A stretch of 64,000 nt of DNA from Desulfocucumis sp964643075 (GCA_964643075.1 CAZXQO010000020.1:1-64000), one strand, 5' to 3'; positions 40,918 through 50,072 are shown, numbered from the stretch's first letter. Program-made: numbers and translations. Notes: a model not told the origin generated them from the letters alone.

Positions 40918-41955
40918 TCAAAGCAACTGTAGTATATCATTATAGGTTATAACCACTATCAACATCAATAATAATCCAAAGCCCAGCATATGAATAAAGT
41001 TCTCCTTGCGAGGGTCCACCGGCCTGCCCCTGAAACGCTCGACAATCAGGAATAGAATCCTGCTGCCATCCAGGGCAGGAATAGGAAAAAGGTTAAAGAG
41101 CCCAAGGTTTATAGAAAGCAGTGCAGCCAGGGTGAGTAGTGGTATTAATCCCAATTCCACGGCCTTGCTGATTTCCCAGACCACTCTTACCGGGCCGCCC
41201 AGATCAGGTCGCTCCTGGCCCGTGATCATCCGTCCGATAAAATCAATTATCAAAACCGAAAATTCCACTGTTTTGCTAGCCCCTGCAGCTAAAGCTCCGG
41301 CCGGGCCGACCTTTTTCAATTCATGGCCGGGATAAATCCCTATTTTGCCCAATCCGTCTTTTTGCGGAGCAGGCACAACAGTGATGTTCAATTCTTTGCC
41401 GTCCCTTTGAATAAAAAGTTTTACCTTCTTGCCGGGGCTGTTGTCAATCTTCTTCTTAAGTTCTTCCCAATTTTCAATCTTTTTCCCGTCTATGGCCAGT
41501 ATTTTGTCGCCTTTGGCTATACCGGCGCGTTCGGCGGGCTGGCCGGACACCAGACCGTCTACTGTGGGAGCAAAAACAGGCACTCCCTGGAACCAAAAAA
41601 TAACTGCCAGTAGAAGTGCAGCCAACACAAAATTCATCAGTGGTCCGGCCAAAATCACACTTATCCGCTGTAATACCGATTTCTTGTTAAAACCTCTTTT
41701 TTCAGACTCAAAATCTTCCTCTTCCGGATCCATGCCGGCCATACGGACAAAGCCACCCAGGGGGAAAAGCCTGATATTGTATCTGGTCTCTCCTCTTAAA
41801 AAGCCTGCGATTTTGGGCCCAAAGCCCAAAGAAAATTCATAAACCTTGATTCCCACGAGCTTGGCAATGGTAAAGTGACCAAGCTCGTGAAAAAAAATAA
41901 GCAGCCCGAATACAAAAACAGACGCCCAAAAAACAGAAGACCAGAAACTAACCAT
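40918..41955 (-). CDS. rseP: Site-2 protease family membrane metalloprotease RseP
   Basis: 345 residues: zinc motif HELGH in the first helix (about residue 25), a single PDZ domain (about 125-205), and the C-terminal NLFPIPALDGSR with the third zinc ligand. Performs regulated intramembrane proteolysis; the target is unknown here (RasP/YluC in Bacillus cleaves anti-sigma and FtsL). Located between dxr and ispG. Confidence 0.95.
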   Translation of the reverse strand: MVSFWSSVFWASVFVFGLLIFFHELGHFTIAKLVGIKVYEFSLGFGPKIAGFLRGETRYNIRLFPLGGFVRMAGMDPEEEDFESEKRGFNKKSVLQRISVILAGPLMNFVLAALLLAVIFWFQGVPVFAPTVDGLVSGQPAERAGIAKGDKILAIDGKKIENWEELKKKIDNSPGKKVKLFIQRDGKELNITVVPAPQKDGLGKIGIYPGHELKKVGPAGALAAGASKTVEFSVLIIDFIGRMITGQERPDLGGPVRVVWEISKAVELGLIPLLTLAALLSINLGLFNLFPIPALDGSRILFLIVERFRGRPVDPRKENFIHMLGFGLLLMLIVVITYNDILQLL

Positions 41956-41992
41956 CCCACATCACCCTTGCTATGCTCATATTCAACCACGC

Positions 41993-43228
41993 TTACAAAC
42001 TGGCTATGACACCGGCCGCCTCACGGCGGGAATTACCATCTGCCATAAGAATTTCCTCCAGGTCAGGCTTCGGTATAGTTGTGTGTCTCTCCAACACCCG
42101 GGCTACAACCGTGTGTATAGATGTAAATTTGATTTTACCGTTCAAAAATGACTCCACCGCCACCTCGTTGGCAGCATTAAGCACTGCGGGCATGGTTCCC
42201 CCGGTCCTTCCCGCCTGAAAAGCAAGTCCCAGCAGCGGGAAGCGTGCTTCATCCGGTGGTTCAAAAGTCAGCGCCTTTAATTCAGTCCAGTTTAAACGGG
42301 GCAGATCATTGGCCAGACGTTCCGGGTAACCCAGGGCGTACTGAATGGGCAGGCGCATGTCAGGCAGCCCCAACTGGGCCAACACCGAGCCGTCCACAAA
42401 TTCCACCATGGAGTGAATTATGCTCTGAGAGTGCACCAGCACCTTAATTTTTGAATAATCGACGCCGAACAACCAGCGGGCCTCTATAACCTCCAGCCCT
42501 TTATTCATCAGGGTGGCCGAATCTATGGTTATTTTTTTACCCATCTGCCAGTTTGGGTGGGCCAGCGCCATATCCACCGTCACCGCGCCCAGTTCTTCCG
42601 GCTCCCGGCGAAAAGGCCCACCGGAGGCGGTAAGTATTATATTCCCCACTTCCGCAGCACACATACCAGCGCATGGGGCAACCCGGTCTTGCTTAACAGC
42701 GTCCCCCGGCAGCTGACGTCTGGCTGCAGACAACCCGCCTGCCAGACATTGCCAAATAGCTGAGTGTTCACTGTCCACCGGTAAAATATTAACCCCGCGC
42801 TCAAAGGCCAGTTTTGTAACCAAAGCGCCTGCGGCTACCAGAGTCTCTTTATTGGCCAGGGCGATATGTTTACCTGCCTTGATAGCAGCCACCGTGGGTA
42901 ATAGGCCAGCAATTCCGGTAACGGCAGTTAGCACTACCTGAGCACCGGAGCAGGTGGCAACCGTTGCCAGGCCGTCAACTCCCCAACATATTTCCGGTTT
43001 ATTTTCACCGGCCAGGCTCTCTGCCAAAAGTCTGGCGTCTTCCTCACCGGCCATGGCAACAAGCCTAGGTCTGAAGCGTTTAATCTGCCCGGCCAACAGT
43101 TGCCGGTTCCTGCCGGCTGATAGTGCGACCACGAAAAATCGCTCTGGATAACGTGAAATAACATCCAAGGCCTGTTGTCCGATAGAGCCCGTACTTCCCA
43201 GTATGGAAACCCCTATAATAATAATCAC
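41993..43228 (-). CDS. dxr: 1-deoxy-D-xylulose-5-phosphate reductoisomerase
   Basis: 411 residues, longer than the ~380 typical of Bacillus. NADPH site GSTGSIGQQALDVI, ANKETLVAAG, and metal/substrate motifs PVDSEHSAIWQ, ASGGPFR and MNKGLEVIEA. About 25 extra residues (SAARRQLPGDAVKQDR...) sit between WQCLAGG and EVGNIILTASGG; proteobacterial enzymes also have a longer loop there. First committed step of the MEP pathway. Confidence 0.96.
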   Translation of the reverse strand: MIIIIGVSILGSTGSIGQQALDVISRYPERFFVVALSAGRNRQLLAGQIKRFRPRLVAMAGEEDARLLAESLAGENKPEICWGVDGLATVATCSGAQVVLTAVTGIAGLLPTVAAIKAGKHIALANKETLVAAGALVTKLAFERGVNILPVDSEHSAIWQCLAGGLSAARRQLPGDAVKQDRVAPCAGMCAAEVGNIILTASGGPFRREPEELGAVTVDMALAHPNWQMGKKITIDSATLMNKGLEVIEARWLFGVDYSKIKVLVHSQSIIHSMVEFVDGSVLAQLGLPDMRLPIQYALGYPERLANDLPRLNWTELKALTFEPPDEARFPLLGLAFQAGRTGGTMPAVLNAANEVAVESFLNGKIKFTSIHTVVARVLERHTTIPKPDLEEILMADGNSRREAAGVIASL

Positions 43229-43332
43229 CCCGTGATAAAAGTTTATGTCGCCCCAGAAACCGCTACCACAATATACTAAGCCTCTTCATGACAGCCTATC
43301 CCCGCAAAACGTGGGCGGATTGGGAATCTTTT

Positions 43333-44403
43333 TCAATCTTTGGGCCAGCCGTAAGCTTTCAGTACGGCCTGGGCGGCAATAAGCAAGATGGGACCAATAA
43401 TCAGCCCCGAAACACCAAACAGTTTTAAACCTATATACATCGCAGCCAACACCGCTAATGGATGCAACCCCAGATTGGCTGCCACCACCCTGGCCTCAAG
43501 GGTCTGCCGCACCACCCAGATCAACAGATACAATATGATCAGCTTGATGCCAAAGGCAGTGCTGCCACTAATCAAGGACCAGAGAGCCCAGGGAAGAAAT
43601 ATGGCGGCCGGTCCCAGTACAGGCATAACATCAAACACGCCGATCAGCAGCCCCATGGTCAATGCGTACTCAGTACCGATAATATATAGACCTGCTATGG
43701 CCTGCAGGGTGGTTAGCGAAATCAGCACGGCCTGTGCCCTGATGTAAGACAGAAAGGCATCGGCAACCTCCCGGGAAATTCCCAGAACCCGGCCCCCCCA
43801 GGGAGAAGGCATCAATTTCAGCCAGAGTTCCACCATTTTGGCACGGTCCTTAATGAAAAAATAGGTAGCTATCAACGCTACGATAATTCCCAGCACTGCA
43901 CTGGGAACCCCCGAAGCGATATGCAGCAGGGAATTAGCTATGAAACCGGCCCATCCGGATACCTGCCGGGTTATGTTACCAAGATTGCTTTTAATATTAT
44001 TGGAAAGTTCCGGGTATTGAAAGAAATAAAATCTACCCTGTTCCACCGCCCCTGTGATAAACTCCTGAACAGGTTTTATGTACTGGGGCAGGGATATAGA
44101 GAGGTCGATTAATTCCACCACCAGACGGGTAGTTAACAGAGAAAGCAAGAAAATTATACCTCCGAACACCAGAAACATGCTAACCCCCGCTGCAGCCGGC
44201 CTGCTCATTTTAGACTTTTCGATAAACAGCCTGACCAAAGGCTCCAAAAAAAGGGCAAGCATTATGGCCACTACAAAGGGGGACAGTATCTTTATGGTGG
44301 TATAGACGATAACCATAAATTCCGGAATTAAATATACTGAAGCCAGGTACAAAGCTACCAGTGCAGCAGTTATCACCAGACCTATTTGTAATAATCTGGA
44401 CAC
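43333..44403 (-). CDS. ytvI: AI-2E/YtvI family membrane protein
   Basis: 356 residues, about seven to eight transmembrane helices, with the AI-2E family segments SFVVAIMLALFLEPLVRLF-like N-terminus, GLLIGVFDVMPVLGPAAIFLPWAL and the QTLEARVVAANLGLHPL tail. Closest remembered pattern is YtvI, a sporulation-associated permease-like protein. Unlike Bacillus it is inserted between cdsA and dxr. Transported substrate unknown. Confidence 0.82.
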   Translation of the reverse strand: MSRLLQIGLVITAALVALYLASVYLIPEFMVIVYTTIKILSPFVVAIMLALFLEPLVRLFIEKSKMSRPAAAGVSMFLVFGGIIFLLSLLTTRLVVELIDLSISLPQYIKPVQEFITGAVEQGRFYFFQYPELSNNIKSNLGNITRQVSGWAGFIANSLLHIASGVPSAVLGIIVALIATYFFIKDRAKMVELWLKLMPSPWGGRVLGISREVADAFLSYIRAQAVLISLTTLQAIAGLYIIGTEYALTMGLLIGVFDVMPVLGPAAIFLPWALWSLISGSTAFGIKLIILYLLIWVVRQTLEARVVAANLGLHPLAVLAAMYIGLKLFGVSGLIIGPILLIAAQAVLKAYGWPKD

Positions 44404-44414
44404 CTGTCTTCACC

Positions 44415-45203
44415 TCAACTTATCCCAAACAACGCCAGATAGTAGTACACCAATGGCGCAGTAAACATCATACTGTCAAAACGGTCCAACACTCCCCCGT
44501 GCCCGGGGATTATTTTTCCAGTGTCTTTGATGCCGGCAGTTCTTTTAATTACCGACTCCCACAAATCCCCTAGTTGCGCCATCACACCCAGTAATAATCC
44601 CAGTATGAGCAGATGCCATAAAGGCAGGAAAGAATAAATAGCATAAAATAAAACCGCCACCAAAAGACTGCCGGCAATGCCACCGATCCCGCCAGCCACG
44701 GTCTTGCCGGGGCTAAGGGAGGGAGCCAGTTTGCGCCTGCCGAATTTTTTACCCACAAAATAGGCTGAGGTATCACTGGCCCAAGTTCCCACCAGCATAA
44801 AAATCAGCCATATCCAGCCTTCCGGTAAAGTTCTTAAAAGATAAAAGTATGTAAATAGTCCCAGATAAAGAGTCCCCAATAGACCCACAGCCCCGTCCAC
44901 AAGGGAGTAATAGGGAAAACGGATTACCACCGTCAGCAACACCAGTATTAGCACCAGGGTAACTGCCCAATTGATGCCCCTTGCACCGAATAAATACGCT
45001 GCGGCTAAAAGAATAGCGGAACCTGTCAGCATTACGGCCAAAGGAGGATTCAGCTCCATTTTTCTCAGCACGGCAGCCAGTTCCCACAAGCCTATTAACA
45101 TTATACCAACTGTTAATGACAGCAACAGCCACCCGCCATACCAAACCGCCAATACTATAAGAGGTATTCCAACAATAGAACTGATAACCCTGTACCGCAG
45201 CAA
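44415..45203 (-). CDS. cdsA: Phosphatidate cytidylyltransferase
   Basis: 262 residues with multiple transmembrane helices and the CDP-DAG synthase signature near the C-terminus (GVLDRFDSMMFTAPLVYYYL) preceded by SPGKTVAGGIGGI and KRTAGIKDTGKIIPGHGG. Makes CDP-diacylglycerol, used by PgsA (this window). Follows uppS as in Bacillus. Confidence 0.96.
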   Translation of the reverse strand: MLRYRVISSIVGIPLIVLAVWYGGWLLLSLTVGIMLIGLWELAAVLRKMELNPPLAVMLTGSAILLAAAYLFGARGINWAVTLVLILVLLTVVIRFPYYSLVDGAVGLLGTLYLGLFTYFYLLRTLPEGWIWLIFMLVGTWASDTSAYFVGKKFGRRKLAPSLSPGKTVAGGIGGIAGSLLVAVLFYAIYSFLPLWHLLILGLLLGVMAQLGDLWESVIKRTAGIKDTGKIIPGHGGVLDRFDSMMFTAPLVYYYLALFGIS

Positions 45204-45216
45204 TTAATTCACCAGC

Positions 45217-46005
45217 CTATTTCTTTAATCCTCCGAACCTACGGTCCCGCCTCTGATAATCCACCATGGCTTGAAGCAGGTGCACCCTTCTGAAGTCCGG
45301 CCACATCACCGTTGTCAGCCAGAATTCGGTGTAGGCCAGTTGCCACAGTAAAAAGTTGCTCACCCTGTAATCCCCCGAAGGGCGGATAAGTAAATCCGGA
45401 TCCGGTTGGCCAGCGGTATAAAGATGATCCGATATTATTTTTTCATCTATGTTTCCTGGATCAAGATTGCCTTTGGACACTTCCACCCCGATGGATTTTA
45501 CGGCTTCCACCAGTTCCGTCCTGCCACCGTAATTAAGGGCAATATTTAATGTAAGCCCAGTATTATCCTTACTTCTTTGCCAGGCCACAGCCAAAGCCTC
45601 CCTGGCGGACAAAGGCAAGTCCTTTATTCTACCAATGGCTCTGACGCTGATGTTGTTGGCGCATAACTCATCTATTTCTTTATGCAGATACTCCACCAAT
45701 AAGTCCATCAGTATGTCAACTTCTTCCTGGGGTCGCTTCCAGTTCTCCGTGGAAAAGGCATATACGGTAAGAACATCAAGTCCCAGTTCGGCAGAGGTAC
45801 GCACCACCTCCCGCAGGGATTCCACACCGGCCCTGTGCCCATAGGCCCTGGGCATCCCCCTGCGATGCGCCCATCTGCCGTTTCCATCCATTATAATCGC
45901 TACATGGCGGGGGAGCCTGGAAAGGTCCAATTCCGATCTAAGGAATGCTTCGTCCTCATTAAAATCTTTATTTCCCCGCCACAGTTTTACCAGGTTTTTT
46001 AACAT
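45217..46005 (-). CDS. uppS: Undecaprenyl diphosphate synthase
   Basis: 262 residues. Conserved cis-prenyltransferase regions I (AIIMDGNGRWAHRRGMPRAYGHRAG), III (YAFSTENWKRP), and V (DLLIRPSGDYRVSNFLLWQLAYTE). Makes the C55 carrier for cell-wall synthesis from IPP supplied by the MEP genes nearby (dxr, ispG). Confidence 0.97.
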   Translation of the reverse strand: MLKNLVKLWRGNKDFNEDEAFLRSELDLSRLPRHVAIIMDGNGRWAHRRGMPRAYGHRAGVESLREVVRTSAELGLDVLTVYAFSTENWKRPQEEVDILMDLLVEYLHKEIDELCANNISVRAIGRIKDLPLSAREALAVAWQRSKDNTGLTLNIALNYGGRTELVEAVKSIGVEVSKGNLDPGNIDEKIISDHLYTAGQPDPDLLIRPSGDYRVSNFLLWQLAYTEFWLTTVMWPDFRRVHLLQAMVDYQRRDRRFGGLKK

Positions 46006-46021
46006 TGGACCTCACCTCTAA

Positions 46022-46213
46022 GGTCAGGAGACACACCCCTTCGGGGAATGTCCCCAACTTATGGGACACACCTTCTTGGGTTGTCTTATTTCCTTACCTT
46101 TTACAAATTTTCGAGGAAGGAATGTCCCCAACTTACAGAGCTCAGGGGACATTCCTTCTTGTGTTGCCTAATTCCTTTTTTCTTATCAAATTTTCGGGAG
46201 GGAATGCCCCCAA
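46022..46213. repeat. Cluster of three GGGGACA palindromes between uppS and ferredoxin
   Basis: One short unit (46025-46056, GGAGACACACCCC-ttc-GGGGAATGTCCCC) and two long type-1 units (46062-46131 and 46144-46213), each ending GAAGGAATGTCCCC or the variant GAGGGAATGCCCCC. Confidence 0.85.
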
Positions 46214-46228
46214 TTGTATATATTAAAC

Positions 46229-46253
46229 AACCCCCTCCGGATACGAGGGGGTG
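46229..46253 (-). terminator. Terminator after the ferredoxin gene
   Basis: CACCCCCTC-gtatccg-GAGGGGGTTG on the minus strand gives an 8-bp GC stem followed by TTTAATA, 8 nt beyond the ferredoxin stop. Confidence 0.7.
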
Positions 46254-46260
46254 TAAATGA

Positions 46261-46428
46261 TTATTCCTCAATAATTGCTCCGGTCGGACAGGCATCAATG
46301 CAAGTTCCGCAGCTCTCACACTTACCGGGGTCGATTTTGTAAACATCTCCTTCAACTATTGCCTCATTGGGGCAAGACTCCATACAGGTGCCGCAGGCCA
46401 AGCACTCCTCAGTGATACGATAACCCAA
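46261..46428 (-). CDS. 2[4Fe-4S] clostridial-type ferredoxin
   Basis: A 55-residue electron carrier, too short for many gene callers. Two full C-x2-C-x2-C-x3-CP cluster motifs are present: CLACGTCMESCP (from residue 9) and CESCGTCIDACP (from residue 37). TTG start with AAGGAGG 7 nt upstream. It begins 2 nt after the 71-aa gene and sits within the frr-uppS interval; IspG in the same cluster needs a low-potential donor, so it may serve that enzyme, by inference. It has its own terminator. Confidence 0.95.
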   Translation of the reverse strand: MGYRITEECLACGTCMESCPNEAIVEGDVYKIDPGKCESCGTCIDACPTGAIIEE

Positions 46429-46430
46429 AT

Positions 46431-46646
46431 TTACACCTCCTTCCCTACAGCCTCCCGGGAAACCGTCAATTCCCCTTTTTGCGGGTTCATTAAAATGAAC
46501 CGAACTACCCTTTCCCTCCCCGCAGGATCACCCTTGGGTGGGCGTGTATAGCACACTTCCACATCAATGCCCGCATCTCTGCATATATCTAACACTTCGT
46601 CCAATTCCAGGGCTAGTAAACAGTTCGCAAAGTTTTCCATGCCCAC
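46431..46646 (-). CDS. Unknown 71-aa protein between frr and ferredoxin
   Basis: Not recognised. The protein has Cys at 9 and 22, a helical first half (FANCLLALELDEVLDIC) and the motif CYTRPPKGDPAGRERVVRF, which resembles small conserved Desulfotomaculum-type proteins of unknown function. Its GTG follows the frr stop directly and its stop lies 2 nt before the ferredoxin start, so it is translated with both. Confidence 0.65.
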   Translation of the reverse strand: MGMENFANCLLALELDEVLDICRDAGIDVEVCYTRPPKGDPAGRERVVRFILMNPQKGELTVSREAVGKEV

Positions 46647-47204
46647 CTAAACGGTCATAATCTCCTGTTCCTTGCTGGAGACCAGAGCATCTACTTCCTT
46701 AATGTATTTATCGGTAAGTTTTTGGACCTCGTCCTGTGCCCGGCGCAGTTCGTCCTCGGATATCTCAGCTTTTTTCTCTTTAGCCTTCAGGGCGTCATTG
46801 GCATCCCTGCGCAAGTTGCGAATAGCAACCCGTCCTTCCTCAGCCTTCTTCTTGACAACTTTAACCAGTTCCGTCCGCCTCTCCCGGGTTAGCTGCGGTA
46901 TCATCAACCGGATTACATTACCATCGCTGGTAGGATTTATCCCTAGATCGGATTTCATGATGGCTTTTTCGATTTCCGGCACGATTGATTTTTCCCATGG
47001 CTGTATTACCAACAGCCTTGCCTCGGGCACGGAAATGTTGGCCAACTGGTTTACCGGGGTAGGCGTTCCATAATAGTTTACACTAATCTTATCCAGCAAC
47101 GCCGGAGTAGCCCTGCCTGCACGCAGGGTGGAAAGTTCTTTCTTCACTATTTCCACAGTTTTTTGCATATTGCTTGCGATTTCAGTAATTATTTGTTTAG
47201 ACAT
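46647..47204 (-). CDS. frr: Ribosome recycling factor
   Basis: 185 residues, standard length: coiled-coil domain with LSTLRAGRATPALLDKI and NYYGTPTPVNQLA, and GNVIRLMIPQLTRERRTELVK. Splits post-termination ribosomes with EF-G. The start overlaps the pyrH stop by 8 nt. Confidence 0.97.
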   Translation of the reverse strand: MSKQIITEIASNMQKTVEIVKKELSTLRAGRATPALLDKISVNYYGTPTPVNQLANISVPEARLLVIQPWEKSIVPEIEKAIMKSDLGINPTSDGNVIRLMIPQLTRERRTELVKVVKKKAEEGRVAIRNLRRDANDALKAKEKKAEISEDELRRAQDEVQKLTDKYIKEVDALVSSKEQEIMTV

Positions 47205-47925
47205 CTAAGTCACCCCCGATATATGTACCGACGGATTCTCCAAGAATTGCTTTTTTAATATTACCTTCTTCGTTAAGGTTGAAAACCACCAGTGGAATAC
47301 GATTATCCATACAGAGAGAAGTAGCGGTGGTATCCATCACAGCCAGTCCTCTATTAATGAGCTCTATATAGCTAAGACGATCGAATTTCTTAGCCTGATT
47401 GTTTTTCATCGGATCGCTATCATAAACACCGTTAACCATCTTGGCCATTAGTATTACATCGGCCTCAATTTCCGCCGCTCGTAAGGCCGCAGTGGTGTCC
47501 GTGGAAAAATAGGGATTTCCGGTACCGGCGGCGAATATGACCACCCGTCCCTTTTCCAGATGCCTTATAGCCCTGCGTCTTATATAAGGTTCGGCAACCT
47601 CCCGCATTTCTATGGCTGTCTGCACCCGGGTGTCAATATCCACCTTAGCCAGACCATCCTGCAGAGCAAGGGAATTAATAACTGTGGCCAGCATACCCAT
47701 GTAATCCGCAGTAGCCCGGTCCATGCCTTTAGCACTTCCGGCGACTCCCCGCCAGATGTTGCCGCCTCCCACCACCACTGCCACCTGGGCATCGAAAAGC
47801 ACTATTTCCTTAATCTGAGCCGATATCGACACCACAACCTCGGGGTCAATACCGTAGCTTTTATTTCCTGCCAGGGCCTCTCCACTTAATTTTAATATCA
47901 CCCTGCGATATTTGGGTATTGCCAT
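47197..47925 (-). CDS. pyrH: UMP kinase
   Basis: 242 residues of the amino-acid-kinase fold: VILKLSGEALAG, VVVGGGNIWRG, MLATVINSLALQD, AAGTGNPYFSTDTTAALRAAEI. Phosphorylates UMP. ATG at 47925 fits the family N-terminus. Overlaps frr. Confidence 0.97.
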   Translation of the reverse strand: MAIPKYRRVILKLSGEALAGNKSYGIDPEVVVSISAQIKEIVLFDAQVAVVVGGGNIWRGVAGSAKGMDRATADYMGMLATVINSLALQDGLAKVDIDTRVQTAIEMREVAEPYIRRRAIRHLEKGRVVIFAAGTGNPYFSTDTTAALRAAEIEADVILMAKMVNGVYDSDPMKNNQAKKFDRLSYIELINRGLAVMDTTATSLCMDNRIPLVVFNLNEEGNIKKAILGESVGTYIGGDLDV

Positions 47926-48012
47926 CGGGATCAAAACCTCCCGTTCCAGTATGTTATTCTACAAGTGCTCGCAAATTCCTCCAGGAGGCCGTTGAAAAAC
48001 TGCGTCTGGCAT

Positions 48013-48118
48013 TTGGGAAGTGTGAAGTAAGCAGTTAGAAGTGAGTGTCTTAAGGGAATTTACTTAAGCGAATTCCTCCTGTATTCCCACTTCTGACTTC
48101 CCACGTCTCACCTCTCAA
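48013..48118. repeat. Heptamer-built palindromic repeat between tsf and pyrH
   Basis: Left arm (AAGTGTG AAGTAAG CAGTTAG AAGTGAG, 48019-48046) and right arm (CCCACTT CTGACTT CCCACGT CTCACCT, ~48085-48112) are both 7-bp periodic and mutually complementary, with a shorter CTTAAG...CTTAAG inner repeat. No gene is credible between 47926 and 48210. Confidence 0.65.
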
Positions 48119-48210
48119 TCGTGGCCGGCCTTAAGGATGATCCGAGCCTTAGTTAGAATTCACAAACTTTGCTTTAGTAAACCCGATCATGTACGTTTTG
48201 CGACAGTCTT

Positions 48211-48873
48211 CTACTGTTTATCAGTTTTTTGTAACCCTGCCACCTCGGCAGCAAGATCATCCTGCCTCTTTTGCAGGCCCTCGCCCAGTTCGTACCTCAC
48301 AAAACGGCGGATGGATATGTTTTCCCCTATTTTTGCTATTTTTTCATTTATCAGTTGCTGCACGCTCATGTCAGGGTCCTTGATGAAGGGCTGCTCCAGA
48401 AGGCATATTTCCTTGAAGAATTTATCAATCCTGCCTTCAACCATTTTCTGAATAATCTTTTCAGGTTTCCCCTCGTTGGCCGCCTGAGCAGTAAGAACTT
48501 CCTTCTCCCGGGCTATCACCTCTTCGGCAACATCCTCCCGGCGCACAAAATCCGGTTTGGATGCGGCAATCTGCATGGCAATATCCTTTGCCAATGCTCT
48601 AAATTCGTCGGTTTTAGCTACAAAGTCTGTTTCACAGTTAATTTCAACCAATACGCCTATCCGACCCGCTCCGTGTATGTAGGACTCCACCAGACCCTCA
48701 GCTGCAATCCTACCAGCTTTTTTGGCAGCCGCCGCGAGACCTTTTTCCCTAAGGTAATCCACCGCTTTTTCGATATCCCCGCTGGTTTCGGCCAGGGCCT
48801 TTTTACAATCCATCATACCGGCGCCGGTACGCTCCCTTAACTCTTTAACCAATGCCGCAGAAATATCCGCCAT
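48211..48873 (-). CDS. tsf: Elongation factor Ts
   Basis: 220 residues with the N-terminal UBA-like domain, TGAGMMDCKKALAE, and LVEINCETDFVAKTDEFRALA. Nucleotide exchange factor for EF-Tu. ATG at 48873 has AAGGAGG. Shorter than the E. coli protein, as in many Firmicutes with a single core repeat. Confidence 0.97.
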   Translation of the reverse strand: MADISAALVKELRERTGAGMMDCKKALAETSGDIEKAVDYLREKGLAAAAKKAGRIAAEGLVESYIHGAGRIGVLVEINCETDFVAKTDEFRALAKDIAMQIAASKPDFVRREDVAEEVIAREKEVLTAQAANEGKPEKIIQKMVEGRIDKFFKEICLLEQPFIKDPDMSVQQLINEKIAKIGENISIRRFVRYELGEGLQKRQDDLAAEVAGLQKTDKQ

Positions 48874-48896
48874 AATTATTCCTCCTTCTAATGTAT

Positions 48897-48964
48897 GGGG
48901 ACACACCTTCTTAGCCTGTATAGACCCATTTCTTCTGAACAAATTCACGAAGGAATGTCCCCAA
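48897..48964. repeat. Type-1 GGGGACA palindrome in the tsf leader
   Basis: Complete unit GGGGACACACCTTCTT...ATTCACGAAGGAATGTCCCC; its end is only ~10 nt from the tsf ribosome binding site, so the hairpin would be part of the tsf 5' leader. Confidence 0.85.
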
Positions 48965-49070
48965 TTGATAACCATTATTTACCGTTATTTTAAATATTAT
49001 TATTGCCCGATTAATATTTTTCAGACTTGAAAAACGATCATGATCTACTGGAAAACTGGTGAAAAATCAC

Positions 49071-49118
49071 AAAAAAGGCAGGGATCACCCGTAAATTTAT
49101 TACGGACTCCCCACCTTT
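49071..49118 (-). terminator. Strong terminator after rpsB
   Basis: On the minus strand AAAGG-GGGGA-CCGTAA and TTACGG-TCCC-CCTTT form a long bulged stem ending in TTTTTTGTG, 10 nt past the rpsB stop. It separates rpsB from tsf. Confidence 0.8.
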
Positions 49119-49127
49119 GTCAAGCGG

Positions 49128-49832
49128 TTATTGTGCAGCCTCTAACTGCTCGCCTTGTTTACCTTCCAGCACGGCCTCGGCCATTTTGCCGGTCAAAAGC
49201 CGCACTGCCCGGATAGCATCATCATTGCCCGGGATGACATAATCAATTTCATCAGGGTCACAGTTGGTATCTACAATTGCTACAATGGGGATGCCCAATT
49301 TCCTAGCCTCAGCTACGGCAATACGCTCTTTACGCGGGTCAATAATGAAAAGTGCCCCCGGTAGCCTGCGCATGTCTTTGATGCCGCCCAGGAATTTGTT
49401 CAGGCGCTCCTTCTCATGCATTAGTTCGGCTACTTCCTTCTTAGGCAATTGGTTGATCCTGCCGTCGGCCTCCATCTTACCAAGGTCATGCAAGCGGTCA
49501 ATACGGCGGCGAATGGTCTGAAAGTTGGTTAGCATACCTCCCAGCCAGCGCTGGTTGACAAAAAACATGCCACATCTCTCGGCTTCTTCCCGTACTGACT
49601 CCTGTGCCTGTTTTTTGGTACCCACAAAAAGTATGGTTTCCCCCTCTGCGGACAGGCTTTTAACAAAATTATAGGCCTCTTCTACCTTACGAACGGTTTT
49701 TTGCAAATCGATAATGTATATGCCGTTCCTGTCGGTAAAAATGTATGAGGCCATCTTAGGATTCCACCTGCGGGTCTGGTGGCCGAAATGAACACCCGCT
49801 TCAAGCAATTGTTTCATGGATATAACACCCAC
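49128..49832 (-). CDS. rpsB: 30S ribosomal protein S2
   Basis: 234 residues: MKQLLEAGVHFGHQTRRWNPKM, RWLGGMLTNFQTIRRRI and the central coiled-coil region. GTG at 49832 gives the standard N-terminus and has GGAGGAGG 8 nt upstream. Confidence 0.97.
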   Translation of the reverse strand: MGVISMKQLLEAGVHFGHQTRRWNPKMASYIFTDRNGIYIIDLQKTVRKVEEAYNFVKSLSAEGETILFVGTKKQAQESVREEAERCGMFFVNQRWLGGMLTNFQTIRRRIDRLHDLGKMEADGRINQLPKKEVAELMHEKERLNKFLGGIKDMRRLPGALFIIDPRKERIAVAEARKLGIPIVAIVDTNCDPDEIDYVIPGNDDAIRAVRLLTGKMAEAVLEGKQGEQLEAAQ

Positions 49833-49947
49833 TAAAAACACCTCCTCCGGTTTTTTCCTCCGCCGCAGTCATTTCCCGCGAAACTCCGTCAAATAACGAA
49901 ACACCGTTGCTGGGATCGGACGGCGTGTGTATTTAACACCAGCATGT

Positions 49948-49977
49948 ATTCTAACATGAAACAGCATACCTGCGCAA
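49948..49977 (-). promoter_or_regulatory. Promoter of rpsB
   Basis: Minus strand: -35 TTGCGC (49972-49977), 18-bp gap, extended -10 TGTTAGAAT (49948-49956). It leaves a ~110-nt leader that may hold the S2 autoregulatory structure; I cannot confirm a known motif. Confidence 0.5.
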
Positions 49978-49991
49978 GTTTATTTCAGAGG

Positions 49992-50072
49992 AAAGGGGAC
50001 ACACCTCTTCAAAGGTTAGGGGACACACCTCTATTTTGGGCCTGACTTTGGAGTCGGAGGAATATCCCCAAA
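49992..50072. repeat. GGGGACA palindrome cluster between codY and rpsB
   Basis: Two heads (GGGGACACACCTC at ~49996 and ~50020) and one tail GGAGGAATATCCCC. From 50073 to 50173 there is no further supportable feature. Confidence 0.75.

Noticed and set aside
46005..46355. Several frames across 46.0-46.3 kb on both strands
   Set aside because: They run through the GGGGACA repeats and over the true ferredoxin gene.
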